From assembly GCA_949592205.1 (NCBI GenBank), contig CATIUR010000003.1:17065001-17129000 (forward strand): DNA of 64,000 bases. The letters are read 5' to 3'. The translations under genes and the position numbers were made by a program. The stretch is from Helichrysum umbraculigerum (lineage: Eukaryota > Streptophyta > Magnoliopsida > Asterales > Asteraceae). Shown here piece after piece: positions 10,994 to 22,253 of the stretch (positions are counted from its first letter, which is position 1; every line of letters begins with the position of its first letter). Under the pieces are notes generated by a model that saw nothing but the letters and a program-made list of their open reading frames with translations, ran no database searches and was not told the origin of the DNA.

Positions 10994-13843
10994 TTATATA
11001 TGTATATACGTGTATGCGATTCGTTCAAATCGTATGAGATTACAAATTACAAAATACGGACGTTGGTGAAACAATAATTAAATAATATGAAATTATTTAA
11101 TTTCACAAACTACTACTTTATATTACATTTATAATATAACAAACACGTACGTTTTATTTAAAAACGTCACCGAACTCTCCGAAAACTCGATCAACCGACA
11201 AAACAAAACAAAGTTATATTGTATAACTTGAAAACAAAGTATTTTATTAAAATACTTCACCTAAATTATCGAATAATATCTCGTATTTTAAAATGTATAA
11301 ATAATCGCGTACAAAATTATTTTAACGTTTAAATGACCGGGGAAACGAACACCGCACGGAGCGCAAACGCGAGGGAGCAAAAAGTGGTGAGACCACACCT
11401 TGGTGGCCCCACCAAAACCGGCTCAAGCGGCTCAAGGTGAGGGGGCATTAAGCCCTCACCATTTTCCCACTCAATCACTCAACCTCACTCTCACACTCCA
11501 TCTCCCTCTCCTCACTCTCTCTCTCTCACGGTTTCTCTCTCTCTCTCTAAACCGCCACCACTAAACCACCATAAAAACACCATTAAAACACCTCAAAGGT
11601 CTAGACCCGTTTGGAGAAAGGCGATCACGAGAACGAGGGCTACAACTTCATCTTTTCGGATTTTCGTTTCGACAACTTTGTAAGTTTTCCGGCGACTCGC
11701 AAACTTTCCGATTTTGATTATTTTCATTTGCATGTTGTTCCTCTAACTTAGTAATGTCCAAATATGTAATTTAAACTCGTTTTTGAACACGTTAACGGAA
11801 ATGTCGGTTTTGGTCACTTTTAAGAAAACGACACCACAAACACTAAAAATGACAACCAACAATTTTTATGAACTCCTTGTAACATACTAAAACTTGTGTA
11901 AAAGAGTCGGACCCTACGGAACTCGCTAAATACGTTTTCGACACATACTTGGACCAAACAGACGCTAGTGTCGCATGGCTCACGCCAGATATGCGACACT
12001 TCGTATAAGTGACGCATAGGTCACAAATCAGACAATACGCGACACTTGCCTAGTGACGCTAACAACCTTACCCGACACTCCATAAGTGTCGCTATTATAT
12101 AACTGTCAGTAGTAACATGCGACACTTCTCAAGTGACGCTATCATCAGTAGAAACCAATAACTATCAGTAGTAACATACGACACTCCCTTAGTGACGCTA
12201 ATGACATATACCGTCACTTACCCTAGTGGCGCACTGATGAAACACGACACTTAATAACGTCACTTACTTAGTGACGCACCATCTGAATATCGACACTACC
12301 TAAGTGTCGCACACATTATTAAACAGACACCAAATGCGACACTACCTAAGTGTCGCATGACACCCATAAGTGACGCACACAAGTGACGCTAAAACCTGCT
12401 GTTTAACAAATACATTTCGTACAAGTATAGAATATACTTAAAACGTAAACATACTTTACTCGGCAATACTTATACATGAAAATACTATACTTTTGGAAGT
12501 ATACACCAATACTTAAATACGTACAAGATTATGCTAAAATGGAACGTGATATTTCACTCACGCACACACTCGAAATTTCACTTGAAGAAACTTAGGAGAT
12601 TACACTCCAACAAGCTTACACTTGTACACATACACGGGACTGCACCCGATACGAACTTATGAGTTCACTCCAAATACTTACGTGTGGGATTACACGCTAA
12701 CTGACACGAACGATACACGATTGCTATACGAATGTATTTGATAACTAAACAGTTACTACGAATACATAATAGTAATGGATGGAATTATTATTACACGCCG
12801 ATACCAACGGGCCGTACAACTTTTCTACCAACTACAAATTACAAACAATTACAAACGTACAAACAACTAATGGACATTAACTAGTTCGGGAACAACTAGC
12901 ATGGATACTTTACAAGTATTCCATTTACTTACTAAACCTTATGCGTAATAGGACGCTAAGTGTTGCTAGTTCGGGATACTACTTTGCTTGTTTACTGCAT
13001 TGTCTGCTAGACTCAGGTGAGTCTCACAGCCCCTATTTTACTGTTTTCACTCAGGGGTGAGATGCATTACTGTTTTACATGAACACACGTACTTACTTGC
13101 TGGAATGATTTACTTACTTTACTGAATTACGGATACGCCAATTGCATGAGTTCTCGATTAATCCACTGAAAGCCTCCTAATCATAGTTGTTAGTTATGGG
13201 ATAAGCGCGAGTTTTAGTATATGGATCCATATGGGACTGACAATCCCTGCCCGGGGTAGCACGCACTACCACGAACCGTTACTGTAGAAACGGGCGTTTC
13301 TTACCCATTTCATATGAATGTTTTTGGATTAACATTCACGGGGGGTACTATATTTACTGTACGTTAAGCTTCAACTATGGTGGCTCATGGCAAGGGTATC
13401 AAACGGTTAGCATGACTTGCAACCACCACATACTTACTTACTGGCTGGCTGATGTTTACAAATACAACTGTAACTTGTGTGTTCAAACTATTTACTTACA
13501 AACCTATGAGATTCACCAACCTTTTGGTTGACCGTTTTAGTAATGCTTCTCAGGTACACAGCATCAGTAGGGATGCCCAGCAGGATATGCTTATTAGCTC
13601 GAGTAGCATGCATTTACAAGCTTGGAGATTTATATACATTACTTTTGTACTAGTTGTTATGTATTAGAATCTCTAGGAATTTACTCGAACTCGAGCTTGT
13701 ATTTTGAACTACTTATGTATTAATGTAATAACTTTTCGAACGTCTCATATAGAGTCGTTCACTGTATCCTTTGTGCTTGTGATTATTGATTAGTAACACC
13801 CAAAAACTCGCTTCCGCAAATCATTAAATTTGGGGGTGTTACA
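10815..13843 (+). repeat. 5' LTR of gag-only element (3029 bp)
   Basis: Begins TGTAACAACCCC, ends GGGGGTGTTACA, and is followed by the PBS. It includes an (AT)n run (10912-10991), a CT-rich stretch near 11510-11555, and the palindromic CGACACT array at 11961-12390. It matches 17235-20179; visible differences are scattered substitutions, the shorter AT run and a small deletion near 17925 in the 3' copy. Its 3' half resembles the Tekay LTR at 39299 in order and short motifs. Confidence 0.9.
11961..12390. repeat. Array of CGACACT / AGTGTCG palindromic half-sites
   Basis: About ten imperfect inverted pairs of the form GCGACACT - 5 nt - AGTG(T/A)CGC, spaced irregularly over 430 bp. Examples are at 11992-12017 and 12337-12358. 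The array is rich in CG within an AT-rich LTR. It is preserved in the 3' LTR at 18298-18727. Confidence 0.85.
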
Positions 13844-13846
13844 GAT

Positions 13847-13859
13847 TGGTATCAGAGCC
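13847..13859 (+). other. Primer-binding site (initiator Met-tRNA), gag-only element
   Basis: TGGTATCAGAGCC lies three bases after the LTR end, complementary to the 3' end of initiator Met-tRNA. Confidence 0.9.
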
Positions 13860-14199
13860 TAAGGTTATAGTGAACTAGGTTGCATTTAGTGGGCCTAGAC
13901 TATGACCGTTAGGCAGTATTCCTCATTAGGTATAACTGGTTCAGAGATTACATCATACAAGTTTAATTTAACATAGCCTGATCAACTATGTACAATTAAA
14001 TGAAGATGATGTGAGTTCTGAAAGGGGTTATGTTGAACAGGAATGCACTAGCTGACTCTGACCTCGAGAGAACCGTGACTTTTACTTGTTTGTGCTAGAC
14101 ACACACTAGGCTATTATGTGATATAGATAGATATACATATATAGGCCTCGCCTTCTGACATATTACTCTCTCTCGACAACTGCGAAATTCATTTTACAA
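13860..14199 (+). other. Conserved leader shared with the autonomous element
   Basis: Non-coding leader between PBS and the first ORF. It is nearly the same as 20193-20537 and strongly similar to about 41742-42060 of the Tekay element and to the LARD leader (minus strand, 10747-10430). Such strong conservation between LTR families with different interiors points to a cis signal for packaging, dimerisation or priming; this is inference. Confidence 0.7.
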
Positions 14200-14331
14200 C
14201 TTACACCGAATAATGACAACTCGATTCTCGTCGTTCCATCCTTATTCGACTTTTATGGTTTCACAAATACCGACATACTTCCGAAGGCTGAAACTCCTTC
14301 CCTGCCACTTTGTAGAACTGCTCATCTGGAA

Positions 14332-14772
14332 ATGGCACACTTCTCGTCATGTGACTACACGTCAAACAACGAACAAATTAGCGACGAACAAATCCAGTAC
14401 ACGTATCTCGATGAAGAGATAGCCCCAGTGGAAGGACTTGAGAATCACAATTTCGGACTCGTAGACATTGAAGAGTACGAAAGAGTACGGGATCAGGCTG
14501 AGGATCTGGATGGCCGTAATTGGGAGCTGCAACTGAAATGCAAAGCTTACGAGATGGAGTTAAGGATTCTGCAAAGGTCCATCCCTGAACGAATCCGAGA
14601 CTCTGTTCTCTATTTGAAGGAAGTAACTACTCATCTGAATCAACGAGTAACAGCATGGATTAAATGGATGTACCTACAAGCTACCGGAGATGCTTTGGTT
14701 TATCCTACCCTTCGACGATACCAAGATATGCTGGAAGCTCGTTACTACCCCTTCAATCTACACCAAGAATAG
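14332..14772 (+). CDS. Conserved pre-gag accessory ORF (146 aa), function unknown
   Basis: I know of no named domain here. The protein aligns along nearly its whole length, about half identical by eye, with the 158-aa ORF at 42259-42735 in the autonomous element. Shared blocks are EQIQYTYLDE, DIEEYERVRDQA, LDGRNW and MLEARY. The N-terminal third is acidic; the middle (about residues 45-110) is charged and Leu-rich, suggesting helices or a coiled coil. There is no signal peptide or membrane segment. It starts about 470 nt after the PBS and ends about 285 nt before gag. Survival of an open frame in a non-autonomous element as well as in its autonomous relative argues for selection on a protein rather than a chance ORF. 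Confidence 0.7.
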   Translation: MAHFSSCDYTSNNEQISDEQIQYTYLDEEIAPVEGLENHNFGLVDIEEYERVRDQAEDLDGRNWELQLKCKAYEMELRILQRSIPERIRDSVLYLKEVTTHLNQRVTAWIKWMYLQATGDALVYPTLRRYQDMLEARYYPFNLHQE

Positions 14773-15057
14773 GCCGACGATAGCTATGACCGTATTGTAT
14801 AGCAGTTAGGCGTGTATGTAATAGGTCTTAGTTAGGACCGCTAATCCGATGGTTATATTAAAATCTCATCACATTTTGTAAACTGTAAACGCCTGTAATC
14901 TTTTGAACTCGTATGTTTTAATTTCAACCATCTTATTACTTTTGTTAAACTAGCAGCATGTCAACATTTGGTGTAGTTTCTTTGTACTTATTCGATCATC
15001 ACGATCATAATTCTTGTTCAAACCCTCACATGTTCTTTATTTGTGGTTCCAAGGAAC

Positions 15058-16095
15058 ATGCCTCCTCGACGACAAGTCACGCTTAGTGAAGCCGAAATCG
15101 CGGGTCTGATTGCCCGTAGTGTGGCTCAAGCCTTAGCTGTCCGAGCAGCCACTCCTGGTAGCGAAGATACAGCTAACACTACACCACCACCCAAACTCTG
15201 CACCTACAAGGACTTCCAAAACTGCAAACCCTTGAGCTTTGCAGGTACTGAAGGAGCGATCGGTCTAGTACGCTGGATCGAGAAAATCGAATCGGTATTC
15301 CTTATTTGCAACTGCACTGAGGAGGACAAGGTCAAGTTCTCCGCCAGCACTTTTTCTGACACTGCTCTCACCAGGTGGAACACCTATGCCCAGACTGTGG
15401 GTATCGCTAATGCATACAAACTCCCATGGGAGGAGTTGAAGAAGATGCTGAGGGGCGAGTACTGCCCCAGAGACGAACTGAAACAACTAGAAGTGGAGTT
15501 CTGGAATTACAAAATGCAAGGTGACGACATCACTGGTTACACAAACCGTTTTCACCAACTGGCACTTCTGTGCCCATCCATGGTTAATCCTGAGTACAAG
15601 AGGATCGAGAAGTACGTCGACGGACTCCCTGACAGACTCCAAGACTTAGTAACTTCATCCAAACCAGGTACTATTCAGAACGCCATTCGCATGACCCATG
15701 AATTAACGACCAACTCTGTCCGCCGTGGCCCAACATCAACCCCATCCGCAAACAAACGCAAATGGGAAGTAAGTCCCAGCTCATCCAACCAGATCTCCAA
15801 CAAAAAGCCCGTAACCGTTAATGCCGATGACCCAAAGGCTTACAAGGGGAGCAAACCCTACTGCTCCAAATGCAGCAGGCACCATAATGGCTCCTGTCCC
15901 TGCTCCAAATGCAAGAAATTTGGACATCTGGCCAAAGATTGCCAAAACAACCCCACTGGTACTGATACTCCTGCACCCAAGACCTGCTATGAGTGCAATA
16001 GTATCGGGCACTTCAGGAAGGACTGCCCAAAACTGAAAAACAACCCTGCTCGAGGAAGAGCTTATATACTCAACGCTAGGAAGGATGAAAACTGA
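15058..16095 (+). CDS. gag: Gag of the non-autonomous element (345 aa)
   Basis: Capsid-nucleocapsid protein. The start at MPPRRQ matches the start of the autonomous gag-pol (MPPKTR at 43098); an in-frame ATG lies five codons upstream at 15043. The capsid part contains [20 protein letters not shown], a GLVRWIEKIESVF block and the [12 protein letters not shown] stretch, all matching the autonomous Gag. The C-terminal part has two CCHC zinc knuckles ([14 protein letters not shown] and CYECNSIGHFRKDC), preceded by another Cys/His cluster (CSKCSRHHNGSC). The frame ends a few codons after the second knuckle, where the autonomous protein continues into protease. Gag would assemble particles, perhaps mixed with Gag from the full element. 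Confidence 0.9.
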   Translation: MPPRRQVTLSEAEIAGLIARSVAQALAVRAATPGSEDTANTTPPPKLCTYKDFQNCKPLSFAGTEGAIGLVRWIEKIESVFLICNCTEEDKVKFSASTFSDTALTRWNTYAQTVGIANAYKLPWEELKKMLRGEYCPRDELKQLEVEFWNYKMQGDDITGYTNRFHQLALLCPSMVNPEYKRIEKYVDGLPDRLQDLVTSSKPGTIQNAIRMTHELTTNSVRRGPTSTPSANKRKWEVSPSSSNQISNKKPVTVNADDPKAYKGSKPYCSKCSRHHNGSCPCSKCKKFGHLAKDCQNNPTGTDTPAPKTCYECNSIGHFRKDCPKLKNNPARGRAYILNARKDEN

Positions 16096-16435
16096 GACTT
16101 GTTGATTTACTCAACCCGGGTACGCTCATTCTTTGATTACCCGAAACTGTTTCCCATCAATCTCTCGCTTAATAATTATTGTATATTGCCTCTTATTCTA
16201 TGTGCTTTCTTAGATCCTAAGTACCCAATAGGATTAGGAAACGACCGACTATACGGATTCCGACAGCGTAACTTATATTACATTTTAATTTCAATGAACA
16301 AACTCCCTTCCCAGATATCTCACACTGCTTGAGATCGGGAATCCTAAGCTGAATAATCCTTTCTCTAAACATATTATCCGATAGCACTTCAATTACTTGT
16401 GACCATTCTTAAATAAAACACTTAATTCGTAGGAA
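16096..16435 (+). other. Spacer between gag and third ORF
   Basis: About 340 nt with no supported gene. Pol similarity is absent from the base after the gag stop. A short 77-codon open frame here lacks recognisable features. Confidence 0.5.
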
Positions 16436-17074
16436 ATGACAACTCACTCCGTCAACAACCCTACATTGGATGATGAACCGCTCAACGAGGAACCAATGAT
16501 GTTTCCTTACCTTCTCGAACTCGAGAGTGATACAGAACATTCCGCTGAATCAGCGACAGCACCAACCCCTCCTGCTGCTCTAACCATTGCCAAAATACCC
16601 ATCACTGTGGACCATAGTACAAAATTGGTCAAACACCTCAGTGATACTCTCAAGTCGGTGCGAAAGCAATTAAGCGAAGCGCAGGAAGACATCAAGGACC
16701 TACGCCAAATTGTCCTTCAGAATAACGTGAGTATACGTGAGTACGAGTTACGTTTGAGGACCTTAGAAAACCCTACTTCACCACCAACTTCACATGGTAC
16801 TCCTGCTGAAGGGGATACCGACGCTGACGGTACACCGCCTCCAGCAAAAAGGGTAAAGATCTCTCCCTCCAACCCTACAGGAAGCTACTTGGGAAAGAAA
16901 CCTTACTGTTCCCGATGTACTCGGCATCATGAAGGACCGTGTGCCACACCTATCGGTCGATGCAAACCCTACCCCAAAAGTACGAACTCTCCTAAGGCGA
17001 AGCTGGGCTTCAACTGTGGGAGTGCTGGCCATCTCAAGGCCCAATGCCTACTACCTCCAGGCAACAAAAACTAA
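16436..17074 (+). CDS. Third ORF: coiled-coil, NLS-like motif, Gag-like zinc region (212 aa)
   Basis: No close counterpart is present in the autonomous element. Residues about 58-111 are heptad-like and charged (a likely coiled coil). Residues 134-142 read PPPAKRVKI, close to the c-Myc type monopartite nuclear localisation signal. Residues 155-204 resemble the Gag nucleocapsid: KKPYCSRCTRHHEGPC parallels KPYCSKCSRHHNGSC, and the final FNCGSAGHLKAQC is a CCHC knuckle whose first Cys is replaced by Gly (residue 191). The C-terminal region may therefore derive from a gag duplication fused to a new N-terminus. It occupies the place of pol and ends about 150 nt before the PPT. A role in carrying RNA or Gag to the nucleus is speculation. 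Confidence 0.65.
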   Translation: MTTHSVNNPTLDDEPLNEEPMMFPYLLELESDTEHSAESATAPTPPAALTIAKIPITVDHSTKLVKHLSDTLKSVRKQLSEAQEDIKDLRQIVLQNNVSIREYELRLRTLENPTSPPTSHGTPAEGDTDADGTPPPAKRVKISPSNPTGSYLGKKPYCSRCTRHHEGPCATPIGRCKPYPKSTNSPKAKLGFNCGSAGHLKAQCLLPPGNKN

Positions 17075-17199
17075 AGGTACGTCCCTACCGGACCACTGCC
17101 TTACTCTGAACATTGTAGAACATACTATGCTACTATAGGCTGCTAAGTACACATTGTAGCTATGCATCGAATGTAGAACTACCGACTACTACTCGAACA

Positions 17200-17234
17200 A
17201 ATTTCGGGACGAAATTCTCTTAACAAGGGGAGAA
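17200..17234 (+). other. PPT and AATTTCGGGACGAAATT palindrome
   Basis: The polypurine tract AACAAGGGGAGAA (17222-17234) abuts the 3' LTR. The 17-bp palindrome at 17200-17216 precedes it, exactly as in the LARD and the Tekay element. Confidence 0.85.
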
Positions 17235-20179
17235 TGTAACAACCCCAAAATTTGGGTAAATTTAAAATTTTCCTAATTACGTGTTTACTACTTGTATTTA
17301 GCATGAAATAGGACTATGTACGTTACTTACTTACTATATATATATATATAGATTATATATGTATATACGTGTATGCGATTCGTTCAAATCGTATGAGATT
17401 ACAAAATACAAAATACGGACGTTGGTGAAACAATAATTAAATAATCTGAAATTATTTAATTTCACAAACTACTACTTTATATTACGTTTATAATATAACA
17501 AACACATACGTTTTATTTAAAAACGTCACCGAACTCTCCGAAAACTCGACCAACCGACAAAACAAAACAAAGTTATATTGTATAACTTGAAAACAAAGTA
17601 TTTTATTAAAATACTTCAACTAAATTATCGAATAATATCTCATATTTTAAAATGTATAAATAATCGCGTACAAAATTATTTTAACGTTTAAATGACCGGG
17701 GAAACGAACACCGCACGGAGCGCAAACGCGAGGGAGCAAAAAGTGGTGAGACCACACCTTGGTGGCCCCACCAAAACCGGCTCAAGGTGAGGGGGCATTA
17801 AGCCCTCACCATTTTCCCACTCAATCACTCAACCTCACTCTCACACTCCATCTCCCTCTCCTCACTCTCTCTCTCACGGTTTCTCTCTCTCTCTCTAAAC
17901 AGCCACCACTAAACAACCATAAAAACACCTCAAAGGTCTAGACCCGTTTGGAGAAAGGCGATCACGAGAACGAGGGCTACAACTTCATCTTCTCGGATTT
18001 TCGTTTCGACAACTTTGTAAGTTTTCCGGCGACTCGCAAACTTTCCGATTTTGATTATTTTCATTTGCATGTTGTTCCTCTAACTTAGTAATGTCCAAAT
18101 ATGTAATTTAAACTCGTTTTTGAACACGTTAACGGAAATGTCGGTTTTGGTCACTTTTAAGAAAACGACACCACAAACACTAAAAATGACAACCAACAAT
18201 TTTTATGAACTCCTTGTAACATACTAAAACTTGTGTAAAAGATTCGGACCCTACGGAACTCGCTAAATACGTTTTCGACACAAACTTGGACCAAACAGAC
18301 GCTAGTGTCGCATGGCTCACGCCAGATATGCGACACTTCGTATAAGTGACGCATAGGTCACAAATCAGACAATACGCGACACTTGCCTAGTGACGCTAAC
18401 AACCTTACCCGACACTCCATAAGTGTCGCTATTATATAACTGTCAGTAGTAACATGCGACACTTCTCAAGTGACGCTATCATCAGTAGAAACCAATAACT
18501 ATCAGTAGTAACATACGACACTCCCTTAGTGACGCTAATGACATATACCGTCACTTACCCTAGTGGCGCACTGATGAAACACGACACTTAATAACGTCAC
18601 TTACTTAGTGACGCACCATCTGAATACCGACACTACCTAAGTGTCGCACACATTATTAAACAGACACCAAATGCGACACTACCTAAGTGTCGCATGACAC
18701 CCATAAGTGACGCACACAAGTGACGCTAAAACCTGTTGTTTAACAAATACATTTCGTACAAGTATAGAATATACTTAAAACGTAAACATACTTTACTCGG
18801 CAATACTTATCCATGAAAATACTATACTTTTTGAAGTATACACCAATACTTAAATACGTACAAGATTATGCTAAAATGGAACGTGAGATTTCACTCACGC
18901 ACACACTCGAAATTTCACTTGAAGAAACTTAGGAGATTACACTCCAACAAGCTTACACTTGTACACATACACGGGACTACACCCGATACGAACTTATGAG
19001 TTCACTCCAAATACTTACGTGTGGGATTACACGCTAACTGACACGAACGATACACGATTGCTATACGAAAGTACTTGATAACTAAACAGTTACTACGAAT
19101 ACATAATAGTAATGGATGGAATTATTATTACACGCCGTTACCAACGGGCCGTACAACTTTTCTACCAACTACAAATTACAAACAATTACAAACGTACAAA
19201 CAACTAATGGACATTAACTAGTTCGGGAACAACTAGCATGGATACTTTACAAGTATTCCATTTACTTACTAAACCTTATGCGTAATAGGACGCTAAGTGT
19301 TGCTAGTTCGGGATACTACTTTGCTTGTTTACTGCATTGTCTGCTAGACTCAGGTGAGTCTCACAGCCCCTATTTTACTGCTTTCACTCAGGGGTGAGAT
19401 GCATTACTGTTTTACATGAACACACGTACTTACTTGCTGGAATGATTTACTTACTTTACTGAATTACGGATACGCCAATTGCATGAGTTCTCGATTAATC
19501 CACTGAAAGCCTCCTAATCATAGTTGTTAGTTATGGGATAGGCGCAAGTTTTAGTATATGGATCCATATGGGACTGACAATCCCCGCCCGGGGTAGCACG
19601 CACTACCACAAACCGTTACTGTAGAAACGGGCGTTTCTTACCCATTTCATATGAATGTTTTTGGATTAACATTCACGGGGGTACTATATTTACTGTACGT
19701 TAAGCTTCAACTATGGTGGCTCATGGCAAGGGTATCAAACGGTTAGCATGACTTGCAACCACCACCTACTTACTTACTGGCTGGCTGATGTTTACAAATA
19801 CAACTGTTACTTGTGTGTTCAAACTATTTACTTACAAACCTGTGAGATTCACCAACCTTTTGGTTGACCGTTTTAGTAATGCTTCTCAGGTACACAGCAT
19901 CAGTAGGGATGCCTAGCAGGATATGCTTATTAGCTCGAGTCGCATGCATTTACAAGCTTGGAGATTTATATACATTACTTTTGTACTAGTTGTTATGTAT
20001 TAGAATCTCTAGGAATTTACTCGAACTCGAGCTTGTATTTTGAACTACTTATGTATTAATGTAATAACTTTTCGAACGTCTCATATAGAGTCGTTCACTG
20101 TATCCTTTGTGCTTGTGATTATTGATTAGTAACACCCAAAAACTCGCTTCCGCAAATCATTAAATTTGGGGGTGTTACA
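17235..20179 (+). repeat. 3' LTR of gag-only element (2945 bp)
   Basis: Same termini as the 5' LTR. It is shorter mainly through a contracted AT run (17336-17350) and small deletions. Instead of host DNA or a TSD, it is followed directly by a second PBS and leader, so it also stands in the position of a 5' LTR. Confidence 0.9.
18298..18727. repeat. CGACACT palindromic array, 3' LTR copy
   Basis: Same length and order as 11961-12390, with only one or two substitutions visible. The half-sites themselves look unchanged. Confidence 0.85.
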
Positions 20180-20550
20180 GATTGGTATCAGAGCCTAAGG
20201 TTATAGTGAACTAGGTTGCATTTAGTGGGCCTAGACTATGACCGTTAGGCAGTATTCCTCATTAGGTATAACTGGTTCAGGGATTACATCATACAAGTTT
20301 AATTTAACATAGTCTGATCAACTATGTACAATTAAATGAAGATGATGTGAGTTCTGAAAGGGGTTATGTTGAACAGGAATGCACTAGCTGACTCTGACCT
20401 CGAGAGAACCGTGACTTTTACTTGTTTGTGTTAGACACACACTAGGCTATTATGTGATATAGATAGATATACATATATAGGCCTCGCCTTCCGACATATT
20501 ACTCTCTCTCGACAACTGCGAAATTCATTTTACAACTGCGAATACATATA
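20180..20550 (+). other. Second, truncated leader after the 3' LTR, with filler junction
   Basis: 20180-20537 repeats the PBS and leader of 13844-14199, then breaks off. A 13-bp filler follows and the LARD LTR resumes at 20551. The sequence CAACTGCGAA occurs at 20513-20522 and again at 20533-20542, right at the break. The arrangement LTR-internal-LTR-internal(partial) suggests a tandem array formed by unequal recombination and later cut by a deletion that also removed about 122 bp of LARD LTR. Confidence 0.75.
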
Positions 20551-22169
20551 TGAATCTCACAGGTTTGTAGTAAGTAGTAGTAGAAAATTTAGCACAATTC
20601 AGTAAGTAATTCTGGTCACGAGTATGTATAGCAGTACGCCACAATTACACAATGTAATAGGGTAAGTAAGTAACAATTACACAATGGTAATTCAGTAAGT
20701 ATTAACAATTACACAACGGTATTTCAGTAAGTAGTAACAATTACACAATGGTAATTCAGTAAGTAGGTTCAATTACACACAAGTAATTAGGTAAGTAAGT
20801 TCAATTACTCACAAGTAATTAGGCAGGTAAGTATCAATTACACACAGGTAATTAGGTAAGTAAGTATTTCACAGTTGTAGTGGGGTCGGTCTATCTTGCT
20901 ATGAGCCATCATAGTCGAAGCTTAACGTACGTAATTGTGCCCCTCGTGAGTGCTAATCCAAGAACACTCATATGAAACGAGTAGAAAACACCTGTTTATA
21001 CGAGTAGAGTTCGTGGTGGCGCTACCACCCCAGGTGGGGATTGTCAGTCCCATATGGATCCATATCTAAAACTCACGCTTATTCCATAGCTAACAACTAT
21101 GATTCAGAGGCATTCATTGGATTAAACGGAAACTCATGCAATTTGATATACCGGTAAGTAGTAATTCAGTATCGTAGTAGAACAACAAGTTTGTAAGTTT
21201 GTACAGTTGCAAGGTAGTAAATCAGTAACATAGTAAAACAGTGGCTCACTTCGTTTGTAAAGTAGCAAAGTATTAGTATCATAGTAAAACACTGAGTCAC
21301 TAAGTTTGTACGGTAGTAAAGTAGTATATCAGTAAAGTAGTAAGTTTGTGGAGTAGTAACTCCGGTAAAACAGTAAGTTCATTAGTCGGTAACCTTGTAA
21401 AGTAGTAATGTAATAAGTTCGTCAAGTAGTAAACCAGTAAAGTAGTACGTTTGTAAAGTAGAAAGTACGTAAGGTAATAAGTTCGTAATGTATTAAGTCT
21501 ATAAAGTAGTATAGTAGTAGTCAGTAAGTTTGTAAATTGGTAAAACAGTAAGTAATAGTCGGTAAAACAATAAGTTTGTACAAGTAATCTCAGTAAAATA
21601 GTAATCTCAGTAAATAAGTAATTTCGGTAAAACAGTAATCTCAGTAAATAAGTAATTTCAGTAAAATAGTAATCTCAGTAAATAAGTAATTTCAGTAAAT
21701 CAGTAATTTAAGTACTTCGGTAAATAAGTAATCTCAATACACAAGTAATTTCAGTAAACAAGTATTTTCTAGTAAACAAGTAATGCATCTCCCCCAAATA
21801 GTAAAAACAGTAAAAAGGGGTCGTGAGACTCACCTTTGGGTGCTAGCGTTTCTAAACGCACGTGTTGTCCAACAGTACCCTCCTAGTGTCCTAAACACGC
21901 GAGGTTAAATGTATAAGTAAGTGATTAACAAATCTTTCTAAGTTCGTTGTTCAGTTAATTAGTATTTCCCAAGTCGTATCATTTATTGCGTGTAAGTATA
22001 CATATATATTCGTATATATATAAAATTTGTCGTTGTCGTATATATAAAATAATAATAATAGTCGACGTTTATATATTAATAAATTGTTATCGTTTCCAAA
22101 ACATTGTAGTGTCCCTTTGGTTATACGTATGTATATTTACATATACATATATACTTATATATATATATA

Positions 22170-22253
<84 letters not shown>

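Larger units (their letters stand above)
10815..20179 (+). mobile_element. Gag-only (TR-GAG-like) Ty3 retrotransposon, non-autonomous
   Basis: 5' LTR 10815-13843, PBS 13847-13859, three ORFs (14332-14772, 15058-16095, 16436-17074), PPT 17222-17234, 3' LTR 17235-20179. The gag frame closely matches that of the autonomous element at 43098 and stops just where the protease would start. No protease, reverse transcriptase, RNase H or integrase is present, and the roughly 1.1 kb after gag carries a different ORF instead. It therefore fits TR-GAG elements (terminal-repeat elements with only GAG). It sits inside the LARD 5' LTR, in opposite orientation. No TSD can be seen because the right flank is rearranged (see 20180-20550). 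Confidence 0.85.
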
